Source: Cohnella sp. OV330 (GTDB taxonomy: Bacteria; Bacillota; Bacilli; Paenibacillales; Paenibacillaceae). Taken from it: 64,000 nucleotides of DNA. Shown one piece after another: positions 17,718-26,740 of the stretch (position 1 is the stretch's first letter; every line of letters starts with the position of its first letter). Below the pieces are notes generated by a model. It searched no databases, was not told where the DNA came from, and worked only from the letters and a program-made list of their open reading frames with translations. The position numbers and the translations under genes were made by a program. Location: NCBI RefSeq assembly GCF_900112065.1, contig NZ_FOKE01000003.1:1-64000 (forward strand). The letters run 5' to 3'.

Positions 17718-17794
17718 GCGCCCTTAGCTCAGCTGGATAGAGCGTCAGACTACGAATCTGAAGGCCGGGAGTTCGAATCTCTCAGGGCGCGCCA
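17718..17794 (+). tRNA. tRNA-Arg (ACG)
   Basis: A 77-nt cloverleaf with CCA. The anticodon stem TCAGA/TCTGA encloses CTACGAA, so the anticodon is ACG (the inosine-type Arg tRNA). Confidence 0.96.
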
Positions 17795-17806
17795 CTTTCA
17801 TATTAA

Positions 17807-17883
17807 CGGGACGTAGCTCAGCTTGGTAGAGCACCTGGTTTGGGACCAGGGGGTCGCATGTTCGAATCGTGTCGTCCCGACCA
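17807..17883 (+). tRNA. tRNA-Pro (TGG)
   Basis: A 77-nt cloverleaf with CCA. The anticodon stem CCTGG/CCAGG encloses TTTGGGA, anticodon TGG. Confidence 0.97.
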
Positions 17884-17891
17884 TTTGTTTT

Positions 17892-17965
<74 letters not shown>

Positions 17966-17985
17966 ATATCTACTTGCAAGCACCG

Positions 17986-18010
17986 GCCTTGCCATCAAGG
18001 CTTTTTATTT
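17986..18010 (+). terminator. Intrinsic terminator inside the tRNA cluster
   Basis: GCCTTG-CCAT-CAAGGC followed by TTTTTATTTT. It separates the first four tRNA genes from the second tRNA-Gly(GCC) copy, which would then need read-through or its own promoter. Confidence 0.85.
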
Positions 18011-18021
18011 TGACTACATAT

Positions 18022-18096
18022 GCGGAAATAGCTCAGTGGTAGAGCATCTCGTTGCCAACGAGAAGGTCGCGGGTTCGAATCCCGTTTTCCGCTCCA
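18022..18096 (+). tRNA. tRNA-Gly (GCC), copy 2
   Basis: Identical in sequence to the tRNA at 17637-17711, including encoded CCA. It lies 12 nt beyond the preceding terminator and 14 nt before another one. Confidence 0.97.
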
Positions 18097-18109
18097 TAAC
18101 GAATCCAAC

Positions 18110-18136
18110 ATCCGCCGACGGCGGATTTTTTATTTT
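18110..18136 (+). terminator. Intrinsic terminator after tRNA-Gly copy 2
   Basis: ATCCGCC-GAC-GGCGGAT followed by TTTTTTATTTTA. Confidence 0.9.
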
Positions 18137-18171
18137 ATCGAGGATAATGCCGATGCCCGCATCTACCGCCT

Positions 18172-18208
18172 AGAGACGAACGCGACAGCCGCGGATCGTC
18201 TCTTTTTT
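18172..18208 (+). terminator. Second terminator-like hairpin facing the gntR 3' end
   Basis: AGAGACGA (18172-18179) pairs with TCGTCTCT (18196-18203), followed by further Ts on the plus strand. It may block tRNA-cluster read-through into the antisense of the GntR gene. Confidence 0.6.
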
Positions 18209-18225
18209 CGTATGGTCGCCAGGCC

Positions 18226-18939
18226 TCAGTAAAACCGCTCGATCGTGAAGTTCGGGAAATCTCCCCGGAAAATGCCGTAGTTGTATTCGAGCGGCGTGTT
18301 GTCCGTCAGATACGTAATCGTCTGCACCTCGAAGCAGGGCGAGCCTTCGGGGATGTTCAGCAGCTTCGCGACCTGTTTGTCCGCGAGCACGGGCTTCAGC
18401 TTCTCGACGGAACGGTGAATCTGCAGCTGGTAACGGCTCTGAATGAGCGAGAATAAGGAGCCCTCGTCATGATTAAGCGCAAGACCCGGCGCCAAGCTCC
18501 AGGGAATGTACGAGGTTTCGTAGATCAACGGCTCGCTGTCGGCGTACCGCAGGCGCACGAGCTTCGTCACCGGCGAATCGAGGGGGATGCCGAGCACACC
18601 GGCGAGCGGCGAGTCCGCGGGCACGACGACGGCTTCGAGCACCTTGTTGCTCGGCTTTTTGCCTTGGGCGCTGATATCCTCGGAAAAGCTGCGGGTCGCG
18701 AGCAGCTGGAGCTCTTTGCGCTTGACGAACGTCCCGCTCCCTTGAATCCGTTCGAGTATGCCTTCCCGCTCCAGCTCCTGGAGCGCGTATCGTACGGTCG
18801 TGCGGCTCACTTGGTACTGATCGCACAGCTCCGACTCTGTTGGCAATCGATCCCCCACCTTGTACTCCTCGGATTGAATTTGAAGCAGCAGCTTCTCCTT
18901 CAGCATCGCGTAAAGGGGATTATGTTGTTTCTTTGTCAT
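18226..18939 (-). CDS. nagR: GntR/HutC-family regulator, NagR (YvoA)-like
   Basis: 237 residues. A winged helix at 8-72 (PTESELCDQYQVSRTTVRYAL) is followed by a UTRA effector domain at about 93-232 (ETSYIPWSLAPGL ... PLEYNYGIFRGDF). The UTRA sequence resembles NagR/YvoA, which senses glucosamine-6-phosphate or GlcNAc-6-phosphate. It is divergent from a sugar transporter-GH4-nagB operon, which supports that role. The start codon is preceded by GGAGGT on the minus strand. The symbol is by analogy; the true effector is not shown by sequence. Confidence 0.85.
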   Translation of the reverse strand: MTKKQHNPLYAMLKEKLLLQIQSEEYKVGDRLPTESELCDQYQVSRTTVRYALQELEREGILERIQGSGTFVKRKELQLLATRSFSEDISAQGKKPSNKVLEAVVVPADSPLAGVLGIPLDSPVTKLVRLRYADSEPLIYETSYIPWSLAPGLALNHDEGSLFSLIQSRYQLQIHRSVEKLKPVLADKQVAKLLNIPEGSPCFEVQTITYLTDNTPLEYNYGIFRGDFPNFTIERFY

Positions 18940-19118
18940 TACAAATTACCTCCACTAAGTGCAACTGCCAACATTCATCATTATAAATGTATTCGTCATT
19001 TTTGTGAATCGAATCCTCGTTTCCGTGCAATTTCGCTATGTTTTTCTCAAAACCATTGTAAAGACAACGCTTCCTTCCTTTTCAAACTGTCCATTGCACA
19101 CAAAAATATTTTAGACGA

Positions 19119-19167
19119 TTGACAAAGGTAATAACAAATAATAACATGTACTTAATTCATTATTACC
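19119..19167 (+). promoter_or_regulatory. Promoter and probable NagR operator for the sugar operon
   Basis: TTGACA (19119-19124), a 17-nt spacer and TAACAT (19142-19147). An inverted pair GGTAATAA (19127-19134) and TTATTACC (19160-19167) brackets the -10 box, one arm in the spacer and one downstream. HutC-type proteins bind GGT...ACC palindromes, so this fits repression and loop or dimer binding. A leader of about 235 nt without recognised structure follows. Confidence 0.6.
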
Positions 19168-19384
19168 ATTTAGAGACGAGGGGATAACGAAGGTACGAAT
19201 TAACTGGCGGAGCAAAGGTTGGAAGAACATCCGATCATTGCTTGCATAACGCGAAAGCCGCAGGATGCACGATCCAGAGGGGCGCTATCGCGAACGGGCG
19301 AGCTACGCACAAAAGAAAGCGTTACCACGAAAAGCATGCAAACCGCGTCATCGAAACGAATATCAGACAGGGAGGTCATCCGTT

Positions 19385-20746
19385 TTGCCAAACAAACATT
19401 CCTGGCCCAAGTGGGCCGCGCCGGTCCTCTTATCCGCAGCGCTGCTGTCGGCCTGCGGCGTGACGCCGTCCGCCAAATCGGATGCGTCGCAGCCGGCTTC
19501 GTCGGCATCCGCCGGCGGCGCGCAAGCCGAGATGGATTGGTCGAAGCTCGGAGACGGCTCGCAGAAGGGCAAGAAAATCACCGTGCTGATGGTCGATACC
19601 GACGGACGCGTCGCTGAAATGGCTAAAAAGTTTACCGAAGAAACCGGCATTGAAGTGAACTTCATGGGCGTCGATTATAACTCGCTCTTCGGCAAGATCA
19701 CGACGGCCTCGCTGTCCAGCTCCTCCGACATCGACATCATCGAGATGGATACGATCTGGGGCGGTCAATTTTACGAAGGCAAGATCGCGGCGGATCTGAC
19801 GAACGTCATGCCCAAGGAGACGCTCGCGAACTACACGCAATCCTCGGTCGATTCGGTCATCTACAACGGCCACGTGCTCGCCATTCCTTATTACTCCAGC
19901 AGCAAGCATCTGTATTGGAACAAAAAACTGCTGGCCGATGCGGGCTATGACGCGCCGCCGAAGACCTGGGACGAATTCCGCGATATGTCCAAGAAGCTGA
20001 CCAAAAACGGCGTCTACGGCTCGGCTTGGTCCTGGAAGCAGGCGGAATCGCTCAACATCGACTTCGATACGATCGTCGCGGCGTTCGGCGGCCAGCTGCT
20101 GGACGAACAGGGCAAGCTGCACGTCAATTCCAAGGAAGCCGTACAGGCGCTCACGTATATGACGGATCTGCTGCACATCGACAAGACGGTCGATCCTTCC
20201 AGCCTTCAATGGACGGAGGACGACGTGAAGAACGCCTTCTCCGCTGGCAAGATCGCCATGATGATCAACTGGGAGGGCATGTATCCCGACCTGAACAACG
20301 CGGAGATGTCGCAGGTGGTCGGACAGACCGACGTCGGCCTGATCCCGGGACAGGGAGACATCATGTCCACCGCCGTCTCCGGCTCGGAAGGCATCGGCAT
20401 CATGCAGAGCAGCAAGAACAAGCAGGCCGCGCTGGAGTTCGTCAAGTGGATCGGAGAAAAGGGCTTCCAACTCGACAACTTCAAGGAGATGGGCATTTAT
20501 CCGTCGCTGAAAAGCCTGTACGAGGATCCCGATATGATCGCAGCGGACTCGACCGAGACGCTGGGCAAGATCGTCGAGCAGTTCCAATACGGGTCCAATC
20601 GACCGAACGCGCCCGGCTACGTCGAGTGGGCAGATATCCAATCGAACGAAATTTACAACGCGCTCGTGAAAAACAAAACGCCGCAGCAGGCGCTGGACGA
20701 CGCGGCTGACAAGATCGACCAAGCGATACAGCGCGCGGCCAAATAG
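19385..20746 (+). CDS. Sugar ABC transporter substrate-binding lipoprotein
   Basis: 453 residues in the family 1 (MalE/UgpB-like) extracellular solute-binding group. The signal peptide ends LLSAC, with lipid-bearing Cys24. VNFMGVDYNSLFGKI and DIIEMDTIWGGQFY are typical of the group. The TTG at 19385 is chosen because GGGAGG lies 9 nt upstream and the signal peptide then starts MPNKHSW; the open frame runs upstream without another site. It feeds the two permeases downstream; no ATPase is in the operon, so a shared MsmX-type ATPase is likely. Confidence 0.88.
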   Translation: MPNKHSWPKWAAPVLLSAALLSACGVTPSAKSDASQPASSASAGGAQAEMDWSKLGDGSQKGKKITVLMVDTDGRVAEMAKKFTEETGIEVNFMGVDYNSLFGKITTASLSSSSDIDIIEMDTIWGGQFYEGKIAADLTNVMPKETLANYTQSSVDSVIYNGHVLAIPYYSSSKHLYWNKKLLADAGYDAPPKTWDEFRDMSKKLTKNGVYGSAWSWKQAESLNIDFDTIVAAFGGQLLDEQGKLHVNSKEAVQALTYMTDLLHIDKTVDPSSLQWTEDDVKNAFSAGKIAMMINWEGMYPDLNNAEMSQVVGQTDVGLIPGQGDIMSTAVSGSEGIGIMQSSKNKQAALEFVKWIGEKGFQLDNFKEMGIYPSLKSLYEDPDMIAADSTETLGKIVEQFQYGSNRPNAPGYVEWADIQSNEIYNALVKNKTPQQALDDAADKIDQAIQRAAK

Positions 20747-20761
20747 CAAGGAGGAGCAGGA

Positions 20762-21691
20762 GTGGCTGAGCCGAACGCGGCACCGAAGAGAAAACGAGCG
20801 AAATTCACGCCCGCCATGCGACACGACGCGCTGCTGGCCTACGTGCTGCTGGTGCCGACCCTTTACATTCTGTTCCGCATCTTTATCGTGCCGATTTTCC
20901 AGTCCTCGGTATGGAGTCTCTACAAGTACAACCTGATGGACGGTTCGGATCCGAAGCCCGTGGGCTTTGGCAACTATGTCGACATCTTCAAGCTGCAAGA
21001 CTTTTGGACGTCGATGGGGAACACCGTGTACTTCACGGTTTTCTCCGTCGCGGCCGAGCTCGCGATCGGATTTTTCGCCGCGCTGCTGCTGAACCACGCC
21101 TTCAAGGGCCGGCTGCTTTTCCGCGGCATGATCATGATCCCGTGGGCGATGCTGACGCTCGTCAGCGGCTTGCTGTGGAACTGGATCTACCAGCCGGGCT
21201 ACGGCGCGCTCACGGTCGTGCTGCACAATCTGCATCTGCTGCCGGATACGTCCAACCCGCTTTGGCTGTCCAGCTCGACGAAGGTCGTCACGTTCTCGGC
21301 GATCGCGGATATTTGGAAGATGACGCCGTTCATGACGCTGCTGCTGCTCGCAGGCCTGCAGAGCATTCCGCATTCGCTGTACGAGGCGGCCGTGATCGAC
21401 GGAGCGGGCTTCTGGAAAAAGCTTCGGCACATCACCGTGCCCCAGCTGCTGCCGACGGCGATCGTCGCGGTCATCCTGCGCATCATCGGGGCGTACCGGG
21501 TGTACGACATCCTCACGGTATTCACGGGCGACGCCAAGACCTCGACCTCGTATCTGACCTACAATTATGCCTTCCGCTATTTCTATCTCGGCAAGGCGTC
21601 GGCGATGGCATGGGTATCCACGCTGCTCATCCTGATCCTCGTCATCGTCTACATGGTGCTGCTGAGGCGCAACCAAGATTCCCACCTTTAA
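20762..21691 (+). CDS. Sugar ABC transporter permease (MalF/UgpA type)
   Basis: 309 residues with six predicted helices. The EAA loop EAAVIDGAGFWKKLRHITVPQL is characteristic of carbohydrate permeases. A GTG start follows AAGGAGGAGCAG. It pairs with the next gene. Confidence 0.9.
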   Translation: MAEPNAAPKRKRAKFTPAMRHDALLAYVLLVPTLYILFRIFIVPIFQSSVWSLYKYNLMDGSDPKPVGFGNYVDIFKLQDFWTSMGNTVYFTVFSVAAELAIGFFAALLLNHAFKGRLLFRGMIMIPWAMLTLVSGLLWNWIYQPGYGALTVVLHNLHLLPDTSNPLWLSSSTKVVTFSAIADIWKMTPFMTLLLLAGLQSIPHSLYEAAVIDGAGFWKKLRHITVPQLLPTAIVAVILRIIGAYRVYDILTVFTGDAKTSTSYLTYNYAFRYFYLGKASAMAWVSTLLILILVIVYMVLLRRNQDSHL

Positions 21692-21706
21692 GGAGCCGAG
21701 CAACGT

Positions 21707-22636
21707 ATGGAATCGACTAACCGCGGCGCCGGCATCCGGCGCTGGTTCACCAGGCCTCGCGAAAGCGATCTGATGCCGCCGTTCTATCTGTGGCTCGGCA
21801 TCGTCTTGCTGACGCTGTTCACGCTGGGACCGTTCATCTACCTGCTGACCAGCTCGCTTAGCCTGACCCGCGATCTGTTGTCCGGACACCTGCTGCCGCA
21901 TTCGCCGACCTGGCTCAACTATCGGCATCTGCTAGGCGGGACTGTCGGCAGCGACTTTTTCCACGCGCTCCGCAACAGCTTCACCGTGAGCGCCGCCACG
22001 ACCGTGCTGACGATCGTCGTCGGCACGCTGGGCGGGTACGCGCTGGCAAGGCTCAAGTTTCCGCTGCGCGTCACGCTGCTGTTCATTATCCTGGCGATGC
22101 AGCTGCTGCCCTCGATCAGCATCATCGTCCCGCTGTACGTCATGATGCGGGACGGCATCGACTTCAGCATCCCGTTCACCGGCATCGGCTGGCATACGCC
22201 GCCGCTGCTCGATACGAACGCGGCGCTCATCGCAGCCAATCTGTCTTTTTCCCTTCCGTATGCGGCATGGCTTCTGTCGGGCTATCTGCAGGGCGTGTCC
22301 AGGGAGCTCGAGGAGGCCGCGTACATCGACGGCTGCGGCAAGCTCGGCACGATGGCGCGTATCCTCGTGCCGCTCGCGATGCCCGGCATCGCGGCGACCG
22401 CGATCTTCACGTTCCTCAACTGCTGGGACGAATTCATATACGCCAATGCGTTCACCCAGACCGCTGCCTCGAAAACGCTGCCGATCGTCGTGCGTGAATT
22501 CATCGGCAAGCACAGCATCGACTGGGGCCTCATGACGGCCGGAGGCGTCGTCGCCTCGCTGCCGCCGGTGATCATCTCGCTCGTGCTCTACCGTTATATC
22601 GTGAGCGGCCTGTCGGCGGGCGGCGTCAAGGAATAA
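21707..22636 (+). CDS. Sugar ABC transporter permease (MalG/UgpE type)
   Basis: 309 residues, six helices, with the EAA loop EEAAYIDGCGKLGTMARILV and the sequence AIFTFLNCWDEFIYANAF common to MalG-like partners. It starts 15 nt after the first permease behind AAGGAG. Confidence 0.9.
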   Translation: MESTNRGAGIRRWFTRPRESDLMPPFYLWLGIVLLTLFTLGPFIYLLTSSLSLTRDLLSGHLLPHSPTWLNYRHLLGGTVGSDFFHALRNSFTVSAATTVLTIVVGTLGGYALARLKFPLRVTLLFIILAMQLLPSISIIVPLYVMMRDGIDFSIPFTGIGWHTPPLLDTNAALIAANLSFSLPYAAWLLSGYLQGVSRELEEAAYIDGCGKLGTMARILVPLAMPGIAATAIFTFLNCWDEFIYANAFTQTAASKTLPIVVREFIGKHSIDWGLMTAGGVVASLPPVIISLVLYRYIVSGLSAGGVKE

Positions 22637-22696
22637 ACCGGCGGCGGGCATCGGTCTCGGGAAGCAAGTCAGCAACATGAAGGAGCGTAAAATCGT

Positions 22697-24025
22697 ATGA
22701 CCAGACAACATCTGAAGGTGGCCGTCATCGGAGGCGGCTCCTCTTACACGCCTGAATTGATCGACGGCATACTGCGGTATCACGACGAATTCCCGGTTCG
22801 GGAGCTCGTGCTGGCGGACATCGAAGCGGGCGCGGAAAAGCTCGCGATCGTCGCGGATCTGGCCCGCCGGATGATCGCGCGCAGCGGCAAGGAAATCGAG
22901 CTGCGCACGACGCTGGACCGCCGGGAGGCGATCGCCGGGGCGGACTTCGTCACGACGCAGCTGAGAGTCGGCATGCTGGAGGCGAGATCGCTCGACGAGA
23001 AAATCCCGCTGTCGCACGGCCTGATCGGCCAGGAGACGACGGGCGCGGGCGGCTTCGCCAAGGCGCTGCGCACCGTGCCGGTCATCCTGGACATCTGCCG
23101 GGACATGGAGGAGCTGGCGCCGGACGCCTTCCTCGTCAACTTCACCAATCCGGCGGGGCTCGTCACGGAGGCGGTGCTGAAGCACTCGCGCATCAAGACC
23201 GTCGGGCTGTGCAATCTCCCGATCGACACCAAGATGCAGATCGCGGCCCTCTACGGCGTGGAGCCGGAGCGGGTGTTCATCGAGATGGCGGGCATCAACC
23301 ATCTGCACTGGACGACGCGCGTACTGCTGGACGGCGAGGACGTCACGGCTTCGTTCCTGAAGACGCTCGGATCGGGCAAAGGGCTGACGGTCAAAAACGT
23401 CCCCGATCTCGAGTGGGACGCGGCGTTCATCGCCTCGCTCGGCGCGCTGCCGTGCTCGTATCACCGCTACTACTATATGAAGAACGAGATGCTGGCCGAG
23501 CTGGCGTCCGACTTCGAGCGTACGGGCAAGACCCGCGCGGACGAGGTCAAGGCGGTCGAAGCCGAGCTGTTCGACATCTACCGACGGCCCGAGGTGACGG
23601 AGAAGCCCAAGCAACTGGAGAAACGGGGCGGCGCCTACTACTCCGAGGCGGCGGTGCGGCTCATGAAGTCGATCTACGCGGACAAGGGCGACATCCAGGT
23701 CGTCAACGTGAGAAACGGCGGCATCGTATCCTGCCTGCCCGACGACGCTTCGATCGAGGTCAACTGCGTGATCAAGGCGGACGGCGCGCATCCGCTGCAG
23801 CTGACGGCGCCGCTGTCCCCGCAGATCCGGGGACTGCTGCAGCTCGTCAAGTCGTACGAGGAATTGACGATCGAGGCAGCCGTGCACGGCGACCGCCACG
23901 CCGCGCTGCAGGCGCTAACGGTTCACCCGCTCGTCGGCGACGCCGTGCTGGCGAAGGCGGTGCTCGCCGATATTCTGGAGGCGAATGCGGCTTACCTGCC
24001 GCAGTTCGCGGCGGTAGTGCCGTGA
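22697..24025 (+). CDS. Glycoside hydrolase family 4, 6-phospho-beta-glucosidase-like
   Basis: 442 residues. The NAD-binding Rossmann start is VAVIGGGSSYTPEL. GH4 metal ligands are Cys172 (LCN) and His202 (GINHLHW), and NFTNPAG is conserved. GH4 enzymes use NAD+ and Mn2+ for an oxidation-elimination mechanism, and this subgroup (LicH/BglT) normally acts on 6-phosphorylated beta-disaccharides. In this operon the likely substrate is an amino-sugar disaccharide, with product passed to the deaminase downstream. Transport here is by ABC, not PTS, so the source of the 6-phosphate is unclear. Confidence 0.87.
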   Translation: MTRQHLKVAVIGGGSSYTPELIDGILRYHDEFPVRELVLADIEAGAEKLAIVADLARRMIARSGKEIELRTTLDRREAIAGADFVTTQLRVGMLEARSLDEKIPLSHGLIGQETTGAGGFAKALRTVPVILDICRDMEELAPDAFLVNFTNPAGLVTEAVLKHSRIKTVGLCNLPIDTKMQIAALYGVEPERVFIEMAGINHLHWTTRVLLDGEDVTASFLKTLGSGKGLTVKNVPDLEWDAAFIASLGALPCSYHRYYYMKNEMLAELASDFERTGKTRADEVKAVEAELFDIYRRPEVTEKPKQLEKRGGAYYSEAAVRLMKSIYADKGDIQVVNVRNGGIVSCLPDDASIEVNCVIKADGAHPLQLTAPLSPQIRGLLQLVKSYEELTIEAAVHGDRHAALQALTVHPLVGDAVLAKAVLADILEANAAYLPQFAAVVP

Positions 24026-24033
24026 GGTCGATC

Positions 24034-24861
24034 ATGAACGAGACGAGCGCCGCGGATGCATCGGTCGCGGAAGCCGGACGGCACGCGAAGGGCGTGAAAG
24101 TCATGGTCCTGCCTTCCGCAGCGGATGCGGAGCATCACGTCGCCGCGCTGTTCGCGAAGCAACTGCGGCGCAAGCCGGACAGCGTGCTCGGGCTGGCGAC
24201 CGGAGGGACGCCGGTCGGCGTCTATCGGGCGCTGGCCGCGGCGCATCGGGCGGGAGCGGCGGACTTCGCACGGGCGCGGACCTTCAACCTGGACGAATAT
24301 GCCGGACTGCCGGAGACGCATCCGCAGAGCTATGCGGCTTATATGAAGGCGCACCTGTTCGACCTCGTCAACCTGTCGCCTGCGCGGACGCATCTGCCGG
24401 ACGGCGAAGCGGCGAACGCCGAAGACGCTTGCAGGTTCTATGATGCGCTCTATCGCTATTATGGCCCCGCGGACTTGCAGTTGCTCGGCATCGGGCTGAA
24501 CGGGCATATCGGCTTCAACGAGCCGGGCTTCGCTCCCGCTCCGGGCGGCACGCATGTCGTGCGGCTCGACGAGTCGACCCGTCGGGCCAATGCGCGGTTT
24601 TTCGGCGAAGGCGAGCAGGTGCCCGAATATGCGCTGACGATGAGCGCAGGGCGGATCCTTCAGGCCAGGTCCATCGTGCTGCTCGCCACGGGCGCGGCCA
24701 AGGCGACGATCGTCGTCAGGGCGCTCGAGGGACCGATCGGCACGGATTGTCCCGCGTCGCTGCTGCAGCTCCATCCGGACGCGACGTTTGTCCTGGACAT
24801 CGAGGCTGCCGGCAAGCTAGAGCCTGAGACAGCGGCAGGGCCGCCGCTCGAGAGGGGCTGA
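24034..24861 (+). CDS. nagB: Glucosamine-6-phosphate deaminase
   Basis: 275 residues. It converts glucosamine-6-phosphate to fructose-6-phosphate and ammonia. The motifs are LGLATGGTPVG (phosphate loop), FNLDEYAGL with catalytic D87, and GLNGHIGFNEPG with H158. The N-terminal 20 residues are extra; an in-frame GTG at 24022 overlaps the GH4 stop and is an alternative start. The 3' end past residue 260 is low-complexity. The gene ties the operon to amino-sugar use; no nagA or kinase is present here. Confidence 0.9.
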   Translation: MNETSAADASVAEAGRHAKGVKVMVLPSAADAEHHVAALFAKQLRRKPDSVLGLATGGTPVGVYRALAAAHRAGAADFARARTFNLDEYAGLPETHPQSYAAYMKAHLFDLVNLSPARTHLPDGEAANAEDACRFYDALYRYYGPADLQLLGIGLNGHIGFNEPGFAPAPGGTHVVRLDESTRRANARFFGEGEQVPEYALTMSAGRILQARSIVLLATGAAKATIVVRALEGPIGTDCPASLLQLHPDATFVLDIEAAGKLEPETAAGPPLERG

Positions 24862-24898
24862 TCGGCCGGCGGCGCGGCGTCGGAGCGAGCGGGGAGCA

Positions 24899-24938
24899 AG
24901 GCAACAGAGGTTCGAGGCAACAGGGGTTCGAGACAACA
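24899..24938 (+). repeat. Short tandem repeat, three units
   Basis: Three imperfect copies of a roughly 16-nt unit of the form GCAACAG(A/G)GGTTCGAG lie between nagB and the SLH gene. No terminator is visible in 24862-24979, so the SLH pair could be partly co-transcribed with the sugar operon. Confidence 0.6.
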
Positions 24939-24979
24939 GACTTCGATGTGTCCAAATGATCAACCGAGGAGGCTCGCAA

Positions 24980-26728
24980 ATGGGAAAAAGGTGGAAGCAA
25001 GGAGCAGTGTCGCTACTGTCGGCGTCGGCGCTGATGGCGCTCGGGCAAGGCGCGTATGCCGCGACGTCCGCGGAGACGATTCCGGCCTGGGCATCGGCCG
25101 AGATTCAGACATGGCAGGAGCTCGGGCTGCTGAAAGGCGATCAGAACGGACTCGTCCGTCCGAATGGCGCCGTAACGCGCGCTGAACTGGCCGCGATGCT
25201 GAATCGCATATACGGCTATGAAGCGGGACGCGCGGCATCGTTTGCGGATGTGCCGGCGCAGGCCTGGTATGCGGCCGATATCGCGAAGGTCGCTGCGGCC
25301 GGCATTTTGCAGGGCGATGCGGCGGGCAACGCGACGCCGCTGGCCAACGTGACTCGCGAGCAAGCGGCCGTCATGCTGAGCCGGGCGCTGCACCTAAGCG
25401 CGGCCTCGTCGGACGGCGCATTCGCCGACGAAGGGCAGATCGCAGCCTGGGCGAAGGATGCGGTGCATGCGCTGCAGGAAGCCGGCTACATAACAGGGAC
25501 GCCTGCGGGCGAGTTCCAGCCCAAGAAAAGCCTGACGCGCGCCGAGGCGGTCAAGATGCTGAACGGGGCGATGGGGACGCTGATCGCCGACGGCGCCGCG
25601 CACGAGGGCGTGGCCGGCGGCAATCTGACCGTCAACAAAGCGGGTTCGACGCTGTCGGGCTTAAACCTGACGGGCAGCCTGTACGTCGGGCCGGGCGTCG
25701 GGGACGGCGAAGTGACGATCGAAAGCTCGAACATCGGCGGCACGGTCTATGTGCTGGGCGGCGGCGCGCGTACGGTCGTGCTGAAGGATACGAAGGCGGC
25801 GCGCCTTGTCGTGGACAAGGCATCGGGCGAGATCCGGGTCAAGCTCGAGGGCGACACGAACATCGCGAACGTCGAGTTTGCGTCGGGCGGCGAGCTGGAC
25901 AACGGGTCCAAGCAGCCGATCGGCCTCGTCGTAATCAAGGCGAAGCCTACGGACACGGTCCATTGGAAGGGCGCTGCGACGGAGCTGACGTTCGCATCGG
26001 GCCTGTCGTTTGAAGGTTCTGCGGGACATATCTCGAAGTTCACGGCAGCCTCCGGCTTGAAGAACGGTAAGATCGTGCTGGCACCCGATTTTCAGCTGGA
26101 GACGTTCACGGCCGACGGTCCCGTACAAGTGACGGGCGAAGGCAAGATCGGGACTGCGATCATCAACGCGGAAGGCGTCGAGCTGTCCAAGGCGCCGGGC
26201 GTGCTGACGCTTAATGCGAAGAGCGCTACAATCGCCGGCGAAACGAAAACGAGCGGCAGCACGGGCAACAACAGCAGTGGCGGCGGCGTTATCGACCTGA
26301 GCACGAAACTGTACAGCTACGCGGAAGCGTCCGCGCAATTGGGCGGCACGACGGCCGAGCTGCAGGTCAAGCAGTATATCGCGTTCCTGCAGGACCCGAG
26401 CTACAAGCCAAGCGTAGCCAATTCGGCGACCAAGGTGCCGGATCTGACGAATGCGACGACTTTCGTCAATTCGTCCTTCGACGTTAAGCCTTCGATCTTC
26501 GCCTCGCTCCGGGGCGTCAACGCTTCGGTGCTGGACGCGTCGCGTACGTGGCTGTGGCTCGGAACGAACGACGGCGTAACGCGCGTCCGCCTTGCGGACA
26601 ACGAGATGAAGTCCTACACGACGGCAAGCAACGATCTGAAGGACGACAAGGTGCTGCTTCTGATCTCGGACGGCAGAACGGGCGTTTACGCGATCACCGC
26701 GACCGGCGTATCCCACATCCAACAATAA
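24980..26728 (+). CDS. SLH-domain cell-surface protein with propeller-like C-terminus
   Basis: 582 residues. A signal peptide (KQGAVSLLSASALMALGQGAYA) precedes three S-layer homology domains at about 22-75, 80-135 and 140-195. Each ends in a TR(A/E) motif such as VTRAELAAMLNRI. SLH domains bind pyruvylated secondary cell wall polymer. Residues 210-420 form a repetitive beta-rich region with TITxxS/VxxKAT-like turns, then a Gly/Ser linker (SGSTGNNSSGGG). The last 60 residues carry WLWLGTNDGVTRVR, also found at the start of the next protein. The ATG at 24980 follows GAGGAGG. Function beyond wall anchoring is unknown. Confidence 0.8.
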   Translation: MGKRWKQGAVSLLSASALMALGQGAYAATSAETIPAWASAEIQTWQELGLLKGDQNGLVRPNGAVTRAELAAMLNRIYGYEAGRAASFADVPAQAWYAADIAKVAAAGILQGDAAGNATPLANVTREQAAVMLSRALHLSAASSDGAFADEGQIAAWAKDAVHALQEAGYITGTPAGEFQPKKSLTRAEAVKMLNGAMGTLIADGAAHEGVAGGNLTVNKAGSTLSGLNLTGSLYVGPGVGDGEVTIESSNIGGTVYVLGGGARTVVLKDTKAARLVVDKASGEIRVKLEGDTNIANVEFASGGELDNGSKQPIGLVVIKAKPTDTVHWKGAATELTFASGLSFEGSAGHISKFTAASGLKNGKIVLAPDFQLETFTADGPVQVTGEGKIGTAIINAEGVELSKAPGVLTLNAKSATIAGETKTSGSTGNNSSGGGVIDLSTKLYSYAEASAQLGGTTAELQVKQYIAFLQDPSYKPSVANSATKVPDLTNATTFVNSSFDVKPSIFASLRGVNASVLDASRTWLWLGTNDGVTRVRLADNEMKSYTTASNDLKDDKVLLLISDGRTGVYAITATGVSHIQQ

Positions 26729-26740
26729 GGAAGGTGCCCC

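Noticed and set aside
19430..21928. An 832-codon open frame on the minus strand, antisense to the sugar transporter genes
   Set aside because: It is a GC-codon shadow: no ribosome site, Arg/Gln/Asp/His-rich composition with no domain pattern, and the plus-strand genes are certain.
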